27,095 nt of DNA from Dimorphilus gyrociliatus (Eukaryota; Annelida; Polychaeta; Dinophilidae), in NCBI GenBank assembly GCA_904063045.1, contig CAJFCJ010000246.1, positions 1-27,095 of the forward strand. Direction: 5' to 3'. Position 1 is the stretch's first letter. The number at the start of each line of letters is the position of its first letter. Of this stretch, positions 10,001 through 19,449 are shown in pieces. The notes under the pieces were generated by a model that ran no database searches, had not been told where the DNA came from, and saw only the letters and a list, made by a program, of their open reading frames with translations. Made by a program: the position numbers and the translations under genes.

Positions 10001-12316
10001 GCCGAACAAGATCCAAGGGAGATTAACTCATCAGTTTTTGATTATTTAATAAATTCTCTTAGAATATCTTATGGAACGACGGCTTGTCTAGCTCTTCAGA
10101 AGTTGGCTATATCAAAATTCGATTTATTCAATGGCTACCATGACAAAATTGAACAGATTGTTAAATCTTATAAGAACGGTGTATTTTATTTACAACTATT
10201 GGCTGATTTAAGTCAAACAGCGGCATTAGGGGAAAAGTACGCTAAAGTTATTTGGAAAATGTTCAAGACGGGAGGTCAAGACTATAGAGCCAATTGTTTA
10301 TCAGCCCTTCGTAATGTTGCCGTTAGACAAAGGGAGGCTGTTGAACGTTATAAACATGACATTGAACAATTAAAAACCGACCTAAGTATTAAAGATTGGG
10401 TCATGCTCGTTCTAGATGTTTTGGAAGGTAGATCCTTAGAAAAAGTTTCAAATGACCTCATTGAACAAAGGGAAGATATTGATAACTTGAACGTTAGAGT
10501 TACTAATAACGAAGGAAAGATTGAATATCTCGATAACGAAGTTAAAGACACTAAAGCCGAGATTAAGGTTGTTAAACTAGACGTTCAAGAAACGAAAGAG
10601 CGTCTCAGTCAAATGGAATATACAATGAAAGGACTCGACGAAAGAGTTGAACAACTCGGCTATATGACTCTTTCCCACGCTCCAGCTTGGTCTCGTCACG
10701 TTTCGGACCTAATGAATAATCAAGCTGATAACGATTGGAGATTACTCGCAATGAAACTTAATTATACAAATGATGATATTCGTAATTGGGCTACTCAGCC
10801 AGATCCATGCCTCTCGCTATTGGACGAATGGTTTGCCACCACAAAACAAGGGAAGCCACTTTCGCTATATTAAATAATCTTAAAGATATGAATAGATTAG
10901 ACGCCGTTGAAGTAGTTGAAAATGCCCTTGCCGCCGTAAAAGATGTTGTTACTGAGGAAACGGATGAAGTATTTGAAAAGCCCGAAATATTTCTCAGCTA
11001 TCAATGGGGACATCAACAAGAGGTGAAATTATTAAAGAAACACCTGGAAATGGCAGGATTTAAAGCGTGGATGGATATTGGTCAAATGGGTGGTGGAGAT
11101 AAACTATACGCAAAAATAGACGATGGTGTTCGATCGGCAAAAGTCATCATTAATTGTGTCAGCGAAAAATACGCTCAATCGGCAAATTGTTGTAGAGAAG
11201 TTAATCTATCAACTAATCTTGGTAAACCAATGATCCCTTTACTTATGGAACAGCTTTCCTGGCCTCCTCCAGGACCAATGGGTCCTATAATGTCTGAATA
11301 TCTCTATATCAAATTTTTCAAATCCAACGACGTTGAAAAGGATAATAAAGTATTTTGGATGTCGGCAAAGTTTCAAGAACTACTTATGCAATTGAGATAC
11401 TACGCAGCTCCCGACGTTGAACTCATTAAGAAGGATTCTCTCTATTACGGTTGGATGACTCCACCGGAAGAAGTGATTGTAATTCCGATAGAAAGCAGAA
11501 AGTTGGAAATAATAATTCTAAGAAAGAAGAGAAAACCGTAGAAAACGAAAAAAGTCCCGACGTTTTCATATCTTATCAATGGGATAAACAAGAACAAATT
11601 AAACGTCTTTATAAGAAACTTACCGAAATGGGATATCATTGTTGGTTGGATATTATGCAAATGGGAGGAGGTGATTCGCTATTTGATAAAATTGATAAAG
11701 GGATAAGAGGCGCTAAAATTGTCGTATCGTGTGTAACTAAAAAGTAGCTTTGAGCGTCAATTGTAAAAGAGAAGTTTCCCTATCATCCGCCTTGAACAAA
11801 CCGATTATACCTCTTCTATTAGAAAATATGTCTTGGCCACCGGAAGGTCAAATGTCAATGATATTTACTCAACTGTTGTACATAGGATTTCATAAAAAAA
11901 GAAATTCAAGTTTGTGGCAAGGAGATGAATTTGATCAATTAACGTCTAAGATTGATACAAACATTACTCCGTCCAACGATATTAACGATGAAGACGAGCT
12001 TGATAATTCTCAGGAAACTAAACAAACTGTTGTGGAAGCAGCGAAAACGGGTAGTTTAAAGGAAAGTAGTGAAAAGAGGAAAGAAGTTAAAAATAAAATG
12101 AACGAAAAGAAGAAGGACGAAGAAGTTGAGAAGAGAAATGCCGAGAGAGAGAGAGAAGAGAAGAGAAATGCCGAAAGACAAAGAGAAGAGAAGAGAAATG
12201 AAGAAAATAAAATGAACAACGAAAGAAAGGTTGCAAAAAAGGAGAATGAATCATCAACAAGAAGAGAAGTGGATAATCCACCTCCGAAGAAATCTTCAAC
12301 TTGTACTATATTATAA
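7002..12316 (+). pseudogene. ARM-like / coiled-coil / Death / TIR / TIR protein, copy 1 (disrupted)
   Basis: Same 14-exon layout as the intact gene at 19450-24767. Exons are 7002-7246, 7372-7525, 7594-7769, 7804-7981, 8012-8178, 8240-8369, 8431-8564, 8627-8863, 8938-9061, 9115-9251, 9310-9496, 9562-9645, 9695-9809 and 9873-12316. Four lesions set it apart. The donor of intron 6 reads ATAAGT at 8370 where copy 2 has GTAAGT. One C is missing near 10838 (in the Death domain), one C near 11485 (between the TIR domains), and one C near 11745, which directly creates a TAG in TIR 2. Each 1-nt loss shifts the frame, so at best a protein truncated in the Death domain would be made. The 1-nt losses could be sequencing errors; the donor substitution is harder to explain that way. 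A few amino-acid differences from copy 2 also exist (for example E/G, K/E, A/S). Confidence 0.85.
7804..7833 (+). other. 30-nt in-frame segment between two duplicate 3' splice sites, copy 1
   Basis: The 13-mer tacaaaatgtagg occurs twice, ending in AG at 7803 and 7833. With the donor at 7770, either AG restores the same frame, giving an intron of 34 or 64 nt and adding or omitting ten residues (beginning KSKDAITK). The same arrangement is kept in copy 2 at 20252-20281. I used the first acceptor for the exon list, because 30- and 35-nt introns elsewhere in the window show that very short ones are tolerated. Confidence 0.5.
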
Positions 12317-12758
12317 ATTGAAAGTATAAAACATGACAAAACGTAACTTTCGAGCTTAAAGTTAAAAATGAACGATCTCAGCGATTGTTTAATACGATTT
12401 CTATATGTTTCTCTAACCTTATTAAAGACTTTCCTATCCGTTTTGAATATATAAAAACGTGGCTTAAACGTTGAGTGGGAGTTGGGGAATTGAAAGAGAG
12501 TTTAATGATTGATTAATTCTTTCATAAATTGCTATTGCAGTACCAAATGTTTGGTTGTCATATTTCTAAATAGACGTAATAAGAACATTAAAAGTATACT
12601 CAATTAAAAAATAGGTTTATATGATTGTCATAAATACATAAAAGATATAAGTACTAATATTTATTCCCCTTATACTACAATTTAGATGTTAAAATATCAA
12701 GATAATGCAGATAAAATTGATAACTATCGCTTGCTTAAAACTTGTATTTATTCCTAGC

Positions 12759-12790
<32 letters not shown>

Positions 12791-12818
12791 CAACATCCAA
12801 CACCGTAAATCAGCAAAT
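12317..12818. other. 3' flank of TIR gene, copy 1, up to the gap
   Basis: AT-rich non-coding sequence matching 24768-25277 of copy 2 with a few small indels. It includes a (GA)n microsatellite at about 12759-12786, shorter and more interrupted than the one in copy 2. Sequence is lost at the N run directly after the last base shared with copy 2 that I can check. No polyadenylation signal stands out. Confidence 0.6.
12759..12786. repeat. (GA)n microsatellite, copy 1
   Basis: A run of GA dinucleotides interrupted by one GAAAGA step. The copy 2 counterpart at 25212-25244 is a longer uninterrupted run. It lies about 30 bp before the assembly gap and may have helped to break the assembly. Confidence 0.9.
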
Positions 12819-13698
12819 NNNNNNNNNNNNNNNNNNNNNNNNNNNNNNNNNNNNNNNNNNNNNNNNNNNNNNNNNNNNNNNNNNNNNNNNNNNNNNNNNN
12901 NNNNNNNNNNNNNNNNNNNNNNNNNNNNNNNNNNNNNNNNNNNNNNNNNNNNNNNNNNNNNNNNNNNNNNNNNNNNNNNNNNNNNNNNNNNNNNNNNNNN
13001 NNNNNNNNNNNNNNNNNNNNNNNNNNNNNNNNNNNNNNNNNNNNNNNNNNNNNNNNNNNNNNNNNNNNNNNNNNNNNNNNNNNNNNNNNNNNNNNNNNNN
13101 NNNNNNNNNNNNNNNNNNNNNNNNNNNNNNNNNNNNNNNNNNNNNNNNNNNNNNNNNNNNNNNNNNNNNNNNNNNNNNNNNNNNNNNNNNNNNNNNNNNN
13201 NNNNNNNNNNNNNNNNNNNNNNNNNNNNNNNNNNNNNNNNNNNNNNNNNNNNNNNNNNNNNNNNNNNNNNNNNNNNNNNNNNNNNNNNNNNNNNNNNNNN
13301 NNNNNNNNNNNNNNNNNNNNNNNNNNNNNNNNNNNNNNNNNNNNNNNNNNNNNNNNNNNNNNNNNNNNNNNNNNNNNNNNNNNNNNNNNNNNNNNNNNNN
13401 NNNNNNNNNNNNNNNNNNNNNNNNNNNNNNNNNNNNNNNNNNNNNNNNNNNNNNNNNNNNNNNNNNNNNNNNNNNNNNNNNNNNNNNNNNNNNNNNNNNN
13501 NNNNNNNNNNNNNNNNNNNNNNNNNNNNNNNNNNNNNNNNNNNNNNNNNNNNNNNNNNNNNNNNNNNNNNNNNNNNNNNNNNNNNNNNNNNNNNNNNNNN
13601 NNNNNNNNNNNNNNNNNNNNNNNNNNNNNNNNNNNNNNNNNNNNNNNNNNNNNNNNNNNNNNNNNNNNNNNNNNNNNNNNNNNNNNNNNNNNNNNNNN
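12819..13698. other. Assembly gap (880 N)
   Basis: Only N. By comparison with copy 1 it should contain the 5' part of TRPM copy 2 (the equivalent of about 2353-3374), plus whatever joins the two units. The true length is unknown. Confidence 1.
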
Positions 13699-16600
13699 GA
13701 GTAAATTGTATGGTTAAAAACTTTCCTAATTTCAACATGAAACCAAACTTTAAATACAAACTACCATATTCAACTCTATCTGATGATAATATTCAACAAA
13801 TTAAGCATCATCTAACAGAAAATGCATCATTATTTTTAACTGATGGAAAATCAAATAGATTATTGCAAAAGCTACAAATGACAACAAATCTATATGTGTG
13901 GATTTGTAAAGGTGAACATAATACAATCAAAAATAAAGATAGTGTAAGTCAAGAGACATTAAAGGTGCCGGTTTGGACCTAAATCATCAATATTTCTATT
14001 TTCTTGGAGAAGTGAGGATGAAATGGAAACTAAAGAAGCATTCATTAAACATGTTCAGACACAACATGAAAAGGTTATTGATGTCTTAATTAATTTTGAA
14101 GGCAATAGTAATGATGAGGTTATTCAAAGGTTAAAGTCTAAAAAATATATTATTTCTCCAACTGAAATAAAGATGAGAAGATGAATGAAGAGTGCAAGAA
14201 ATATTTGAAAACATTCAAAAAAGAGGAAAATGGTTTAAAAGACTGTCTTCAAGAGATTTATGAAGAAAATTATCCATCCTACTTTATTGATGAACAAGAC
14301 AACGCAACTGTAAAAAATACTTTGAAAGAAAGGAAAGATATACTGAAAGGCAAACATTTATTTATAACATTTAACAATAATGACGAGCACGATAACTTTG
14401 ATAATCAGTTTATGAGAATCTTTGAAAAGAAATTTAATGTAGTTGTAAAAGTATTCAAACCATTGATATAATTGATGGATGTTCAAAATTATTAGGACCC
14501 TGTAAAAAGGCGACACAAGAAAAGAAAATTAAATTATATAGTACAGAACCGTCATGTCTTGAACATAGCTCAAAGGAGGAGTGCCCTAATCATAAAGAGA
14601 AATATGACCACTATAAATCACTTAAAAAATCATTTCTCCCTAAAGCGATATTGCAGAAACAAATTACACAAGCGGAAGATAAAATTCCTGATTTCTATTT
14701 AATTTCAATATTAATAGTAATTGGCGGTGAAATATACAAAACTCTACAAGAAATATGCAACATACTAACAGTGAAAAATCATAGAATTGATAAAAAACCT
14801 AATGTATTTATCATTAGAAAATGTGGAAAAACATCATTATTTCTTTATAGATTTATTTCTATAATTAAATCTGAAAAGGCAGAAAGTGAAATTTCCGATT
14901 TATGGAAAAAGAAGATAAAAAATCTTACAATGACAAAAAAGTAGATGAATGTTTTGAATTGTGTAAAACAATTTCTAAATACAAAGATCAAATTCATATA
15001 GTTAATTTATATAAAGAAGATTTAAAAACTGCTATTGAAGATGCCTATTTCAACAAATTAAATGATGATGATCAATTTGAATTGGCAATCCGCTGGGGAA
15101 TTACTCATAAACAGTTTAAGGAAGATTTTGATCCTTACATTGAAAAAGAAAAATTTCAAAATTACCAAGAATTCTTTACAGATTCCTTAAAAAGTGACAA
15201 TAAACGTGTCGTTGAAATAGTTCATAGTATTTTTCCAGATGTAACAAAGACTTTCTACCCTGATGAACTTTTTCCACTTTCACTTAACAACGTTAAAGGT
15301 TTTAAATTCATTCAGAATTTAGAGAAAAAGCCAATTGTTGTCTTAGAAAAGTTAAATGGTGAAGGGAAATCGATTAAAGACTACAATGTGCGTCTTGAAG
15401 AGTTTAATAAGAAACAATCGTGTGAAGGGGCTGAAAAACTCTTAAGCATTTTGAATAATGAAGCCTTTAATGAAAATGAAGATGCTCAAAATCATAAAGA
15501 AAAGCTTAATAATTTCAAAAAAGAGTTTAAGAATGCTGTACTGAATTTATTTAATGAACATTTTGATAAGAATTGTTCAGTTTATAGCTCACTGGAAAAT
15601 AAATTGTTAGATGGTGATGACATAACATTCATATTTGCTTGGTCAATTATTGCCAACAAGACAAAAGTCTCGGAATACTTTTGGCTGAAGAGTAACAATC
15701 CTTTAAAATTGGCTATATTTGCTTTTGGAATTTTAAAACGGGCTAGGAAAGAGGCAATCAAGGAATGTGATACTTTTTTAGCTACATCCTTGTTAGAGAG
15801 GAAACAAGTTTGGAAAGACAAAGCCCTTAGATATTTAAATGATGCTTGTGAAAATGATGAAAACAATATTGACAAAAAAGTAAAGGAAGAAGCGAAGCAG
15901 AGACCAAATTCCATAGACTGGGCTAGAGCTGTAGGATTTAAAGAATATATTGCCAGTGCATTTGGCCAATGGTATTTGAATGAATTATGGCGAGGAAACT
16001 TGGGCAACGGAACCAATTTTTCACCAATAGTAAAATTTTGGATAGCTTTCGTAAGTATGATATTTAATTAACTGTTCTAATTTTCTAATTTTACCATTCA
16101 ATCAACAGATACTCCATCTTCTATGTTTATTCACATTCTCCTTCTATTATTTAATTGATCTTCAACCAAAAACTGATAAATCTTTACATGTTAGCGAAGT
16201 GGCTTTTTACTTTTTCCTTAGTCTTATTGTACTGATGGAAATAAGTCAGGTAACAAATTCATTCCCATAATTCACTGTAATGACAATTTCTGTCTTCCCC
16301 TCCCTCCCCTCTACCTCCCCATATAAAATAGATAAAAGAGCTGAGTCTTCTACAATATCGGAAACATTTGACAGATGATATTTGGAATATTCTTGAATTG
16401 CTTATATTCATTTTCTGTTTACTATCAGTAATACTTATTTTTGTAATACCAAACAAGAACTTTGCAGTTGTAAGAAGCTTTTACGCCATTTCAATTTCGT
16501 TGTTTTATTTGAGAACTGCACTATTCTTATACAATTGGCAAACATTTGGAATAAGGCTAATTATGATTTTTGAAATGATTAAAGATACAGGAGTAATGAT

Positions 16601-17162
16601 TCCAATATTCTTAATATTTATATTGGCCTATGGAGTTGCCCTACAAGGACTTTTATATCCCAATTTTCCACTTGGACTTACCCTTTTCAAAAATATTGTA
16701 TACGTGCCATATTGGCAAATATACGGAGAATTATTTCTTGAAGAAATTACGGGAAATGATGAAGAATCGTGTAATTCAACATCTATAAATGGTAGCAGCG
16801 ATCGTTGTCCACAAAATTCAGCAGTAGCAGTAATACTGATGGCAATTTATCTATTTGGAGCTATTATTGTGTTGGTTAATTTGCTTATTGCTATGTTTGC
16901 AAGTACATATAATAGAATTGAAGCGAGATCCGAAATTATTTATCGTTATAAAAGATACGACTTCAATTATAGTTTTCACTATTTTTTCCGCTCAGGAGTA
17001 AGTAGTTAACCGACCAATTAGAATTCTTTGTTCACTTTTTATGTTCAACATTCATTTCAGATTGTCAGGACTGCTATTGACAAATTATGGTCCTCTACTG
17101 CAAAAGTGGGGCCGAATACGACAGAAAACGGCCACAAATCAACAGAAAACGGCCCCAACTGA
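13699..17162 (+). pseudogene. TRPM-family cation channel, copy 2 (5' end in gap, 3' end altered by MULE)
   Basis: Exon parts: 13699-16050 (5' end in gap), 16109-16249, 16332-16997 and 17061 onward. This copy keeps the segment 15382-15629 absent from copy 1, so from about 14940 to the end of the exon the frame is open through the TRPM pre-membrane region. S1-S6, the GELFLEEI pore and the Ca2+-site-like residues match copy 1, with one A/T change before S4. The start of the fragment has a cluster of 1-nt losses against copy 1 (near 13865, 13895, 13911, 13964, 14013), then further shifts near 14171, 14466 and 14938, so it is not open as written. The last exon lacks 24 bp (eight codons) found in copy 1. 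It then runs into the MULE at 17114, so the frame gains about 15 residues from the element's terminal repeats and stops at 17160-17162. Confidence 0.85.
17106..17113. repeat. Target-site duplication, left copy (gtggggcc)
   Basis: Eight bases directly left of the MULE, repeated at 19002-19009. Copy 1 has the unoccupied site gtggggac near 6554-6561 in the last TRPM exon. An 8-bp duplication is in the usual 8-11 bp range for Mutator-like elements. Confidence 0.8.
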
Positions 17163-17180
17163 GACAGAAAACAGCCACAG
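17114..17180 (+). repeat. Left terminal repeat array of the MULE
   Basis: About three units built on acagaaaacggcc separated by 8-9 bp spacers such as acaaatca and ccaactgag; the third unit has aca in place of acg. Read in the TRPM frame, the first two units encode TENG-type peptides before a TGA. The array is shorter than the right-hand one. Confidence 0.8.
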
Positions 17181-17308
17181 GATTCTTCAACCTAAAATAT
17201 ATAAAACAAGAAATGAATTAAATTTTGAAAGTGTGTTTATTTGAAGAGTTGAATACATTATGAGACTACAACTTAAAAGATCATGCAATTTAACAACAAT
17301 TGATTTAT

Positions 17309-18684
17309 TTATTGAGCTACTAAATAAAGTTCAGAACACTTTACTAGAACTTCTGATGAAGTAATCTCATGCTTTTCAAATCTTTCCCAAATTGAAAATA
17401 TTTTATTTTGGAGGTTCTTATAAAACTTTCTTTGGTATCTTAATATCTTCTTTTCTGATAACATTCTTTGATATGCTGCTATAAGGTCTGCTTCCCTTTT
17501 CAATTCATCTATCACAGAATAAAATGAAACATTCACTCCAACATTTCCATTCAACCTATTGTGAAATCCCTCAACATCATTATTTGTTCTGATTGCACAT
17601 TGATAGATAGACCAACATTTTGGTGACCAAACATCATTCAAAATCCAAGTTCTTTCAAAATAATCAATAAAATCAGCAAGTTTATCAATTGATTTAAGGT
17701 AATCCTTATTTTTAATAAACTCTATTGGAATAATGTGAGATGGAAGGAATGGCAAAGCCATTAGCTGTCTCATTTCAAACCATTGTCCATTTTTTTTGTT
17801 GAAGTCTGATGAATAACCAAGCTCCTAAAAAAACAAAATTAAAAATGACTCCAGTTTGAGTTTTAGGTTGAATAATACCTGAATTTTTCTATAAACTGCC
17901 TGATTCCAATGGAATAAGCATCCTGACAGATTTACATTTTCCCAATTATTTAATACAGCTTTCCAAACAGCTTTTTCAAAATCCATAACTATCTTTTTTG
18001 GTTCCTTATATTGTAGCAGTTGATTAATGCACTGAAAAACAGTGAAATGAATATTAAATGCATTAAAACTCCACATCTCCAAATTATGGAAGTCTTGTCT
18101 TTTCTTTTGACAACAAATGAGTGACCATTAGATACAAGTAATTCTTTGCCTTTTTGACTTCCTGTAGGGAATATTCTGAATTTACCATTGCTGTCATAGT
18201 TCACCTCTGGTATACTTTCAAAGGACTCCTCCATATTGATATCATTCTCATTCAAATGTAATATATTTCCATGCAGAGGGCTGCTTTCACTAAGATTATC
18301 AACAAGCCTGTACTCTGCATCACAATTCAGTGTTTCAATAAGGGTAACCACTTCTTCATGATCAACATCCATTATTATATTTTGCACATCTATCTCTTCT
18401 CTTGAATGATTTAGATCTATATTTTCAGCATTTGAGACTTTATTGGTAGATTTATCTTGTAAAATTTCATCACATTTGCTCAGAATAATTCTGATTCTTT
18501 TTTTATCAACACTTGAACATATAGAACATAATCCATCTACAAAAGAAAGAGCTTAGTTTACATTAAAATCAATTTGGATCTTACCTGATAAACAAGCCCA
18601 ATGGACTTTATGATGACAAAGTGAACAAACACCTTGCTTCAGCTTATTAATCTTTTTCTTACATCCAAAACAATATGGTAGCAT
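17309..18684 (-). CDS. MULE transposase with FLYWCH-like zinc finger, internally deleted
   Basis: Four minus-strand exons join in one frame: 18684-18585, 18536-18070, 18031-17879 and 17824-17309, with introns of 48, 38 and 54 nt, giving 411 residues. The start ATG at 18684 opens a CFGC...CSLC...HWAC...CSIC cysteine-rich zinc module. An acidic linker follows, then a FLYWCH-like finger (GKELLVSNGHSFVVKRK...WRC). After that come the second half of the MULE domain (MDFEKAVWKAVLNNW, LSGCLFHWNQAVYRK), LMALPFLPS, and the hallmark RTNNDVEGFHNRLN near residues 310-325. The part normally between the FLYWCH finger and MDFEKA, which carries the first catalytic Asp (DGTFK-type), is absent. So this copy is probably not an active enzyme by itself. 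The product would bind the element's terminal repeats and cut and join DNA in the nucleus. The 38-nt intron could instead be a deletion scar. Confidence 0.8.
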
Positions 18685-18881
18685 TGTGGCAAAAATCTCC
18701 TTTGAGCTGCTTTAACCTATTGGCAGGAATTTAAAAATAGTGCAAAATATTCAACCTCTTAGGAAAAACTGGTGGACAATTTAATATTTTTTCATCCAAT
18801 ATTTACTAACTAATAGAAAAAAATTTTAAATTAACTTATTCTATTCAATTTATGAGTATTGTATATTTCGAAATTTTGTGG

Positions 18882-19001
18882 CCGTTTTCTGTTCTGATTG
18901 GGGCCGTTTTCTGTTCCGGTTGGGGCCGTTTTCTGTTCATTTGTGGCCGTTTTCTGTTGATTTGTGGCCGTTTTCTGTTGGGGCCGTTTTCTGTTGATCC
19001 C
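18882..19001 (-). repeat. Right terminal repeat array of the MULE
   Basis: On the plus strand ggccgttttctgt occurs about six times with spacers of 2 to 9 bp, giving the inverted counterpart of the left array. Unequal unit number at the two ends is expected for repeats that expand by slippage. Such sub-terminal arrays often serve as multiple transposase binding sites; that role is inferred here. Confidence 0.8.
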
Positions 19002-19009
19002 GTGGGGCC
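19002..19009. repeat. Target-site duplication, right copy (gtggggcc)
   Basis: Direct repeat of 17106-17113 directly right of the MULE. The displaced end of the TRPM exon (ctacagtgtag, with its original stop) continues after it. Confidence 0.8.
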
Positions 19010-19449
19010 TACAGTGTAGAGAACCGTTAACATTTTTGTCATCATTAGTAATTCTTTGAGAATGAATGCGTGAACGATTTAGCCTGTTGAAGAGAGTAAT
19101 ATCGCAATAGTGTAAAATGTTGATTTATCTAAATAGCTGATTATCACCTGTCAGAGCATGTTCCTTTTAACAAAATATAATATATTTCTACTAGAAGAAA
19201 CTGGTAATTATTGAATTTAGAAATCGTTCTCTTTTGGCTGAAACCTTAGACTTAATAGTTTCTGTCCCTATCACCTATGACAACTGTGTTCAATAAGTGA
19301 CCGTTTAATCAATATCCTCAAAGGTGAAGGTTATAAAAAAAAGCATATTCAGTTCAAACGTGACTACACAATCAGCAAATTTTCTCTATATAGTGTGGCG
19401 TAATTTGCAGTTTTTCCCATTTTTACAGTTATATAATTTTGAGATCAAC
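19010..19449. other. Spacer between TRPM remnant and TIR gene, copy 2
   Basis: Matches 6562-7001 of copy 1 with a few substitutions. It starts with the orphaned last codons and stop of the TRPM gene (to 19019), and then holds the 5' flank of the TIR gene. No exon is visible. The MULE right end now lies about 450 bp upstream of the TIR start codon and could affect its expression. Confidence 0.5.
19332..19338 (+). promoter_or_regulatory. TATA-like box upstream of TIR gene, copy 2
   Basis: TATAAAA 118 bp before the ATG, at the same place as in copy 1. An out-of-frame ATG just after it in copy 1 (6893) is lost here (aag for atg), so the first ATG of copy 2 after the box is the one used for the protein. 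Confidence 0.3.

Larger units (their letters stand above)
2353..12818 (+). repeat. Tandem duplication unit, copy 1 (TRPM gene + TIR gene)
   Basis: This block and 13699-25277 carry the same two genes in the same order and strand and match almost base for base over exons, introns and intergenic DNA, down to the GA microsatellite after the TIR gene. From position 7002 on, copy 2 is at a constant offset of 12448 until the first indel near 10838. Differences are single-base changes, many 1-nt indels (densest at 3540-4620 against 13860-14945), a 248-bp deletion in copy 1 at 5051/5052, a 24-bp deletion in copy 2 near 17093, and the MULE inserted in copy 2. The left end cannot be defined because copy 2 begins inside the N gap. 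Recent segmental duplication and two mis-joined haplotypes both fit. Confidence 0.9.
17114..19001 (-). mobile_element. Mutator-like element (MULE) with tandem-repeat terminal inverted repeats
   Basis: An 1888-bp insertion present only in copy 2 and flanked by an 8-bp direct repeat. The ends are inverted repeats: the left end starts gaatacgacagaaaacggcc, and the right end read inward starts gggatcaacagaaaacggcc. Inside both ends the core acagaaaacggcc recurs at about 21-bp spacing, roughly three times on the left and six on the right. Between them lies a minus-strand transposase gene of four exons. The empty site in copy 1 proves that the insertion is younger than the split of the two copies. 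Low damage in the element agrees with recent movement, although the transposase seems internally deleted. Confidence 0.85.

Noticed and set aside
2353-12316. A single fused TRPM-TIR gene
   Set aside because: TRPM has an in-frame stop at 6569-6571 after a good acceptor, and the TIR gene has its own ATG with a TATA-like site upstream. No exon was seen in the spacer. Only transcripts could fully exclude it.
12010-12339. Minus-strand open frame rich in Ser/Phe/Leu opposite the end of the TIR gene (also 24461-24790)
   Set aside because: It is the shadow of the E/K/R-rich tail: lysine and glutamate codons read backwards as Phe, Leu and Ser codons.
12689-13982. Long open frames on both strands running through 12819-13698
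   Set aside because: They exist only because the N run cannot contain stop codons.
17114-17180. CRISPR-like repeats at the MULE ends
   Set aside because: Spacing is about 21 bp with near-identical short spacers, inverted at the other end of a transposase gene; these are transposon termini.
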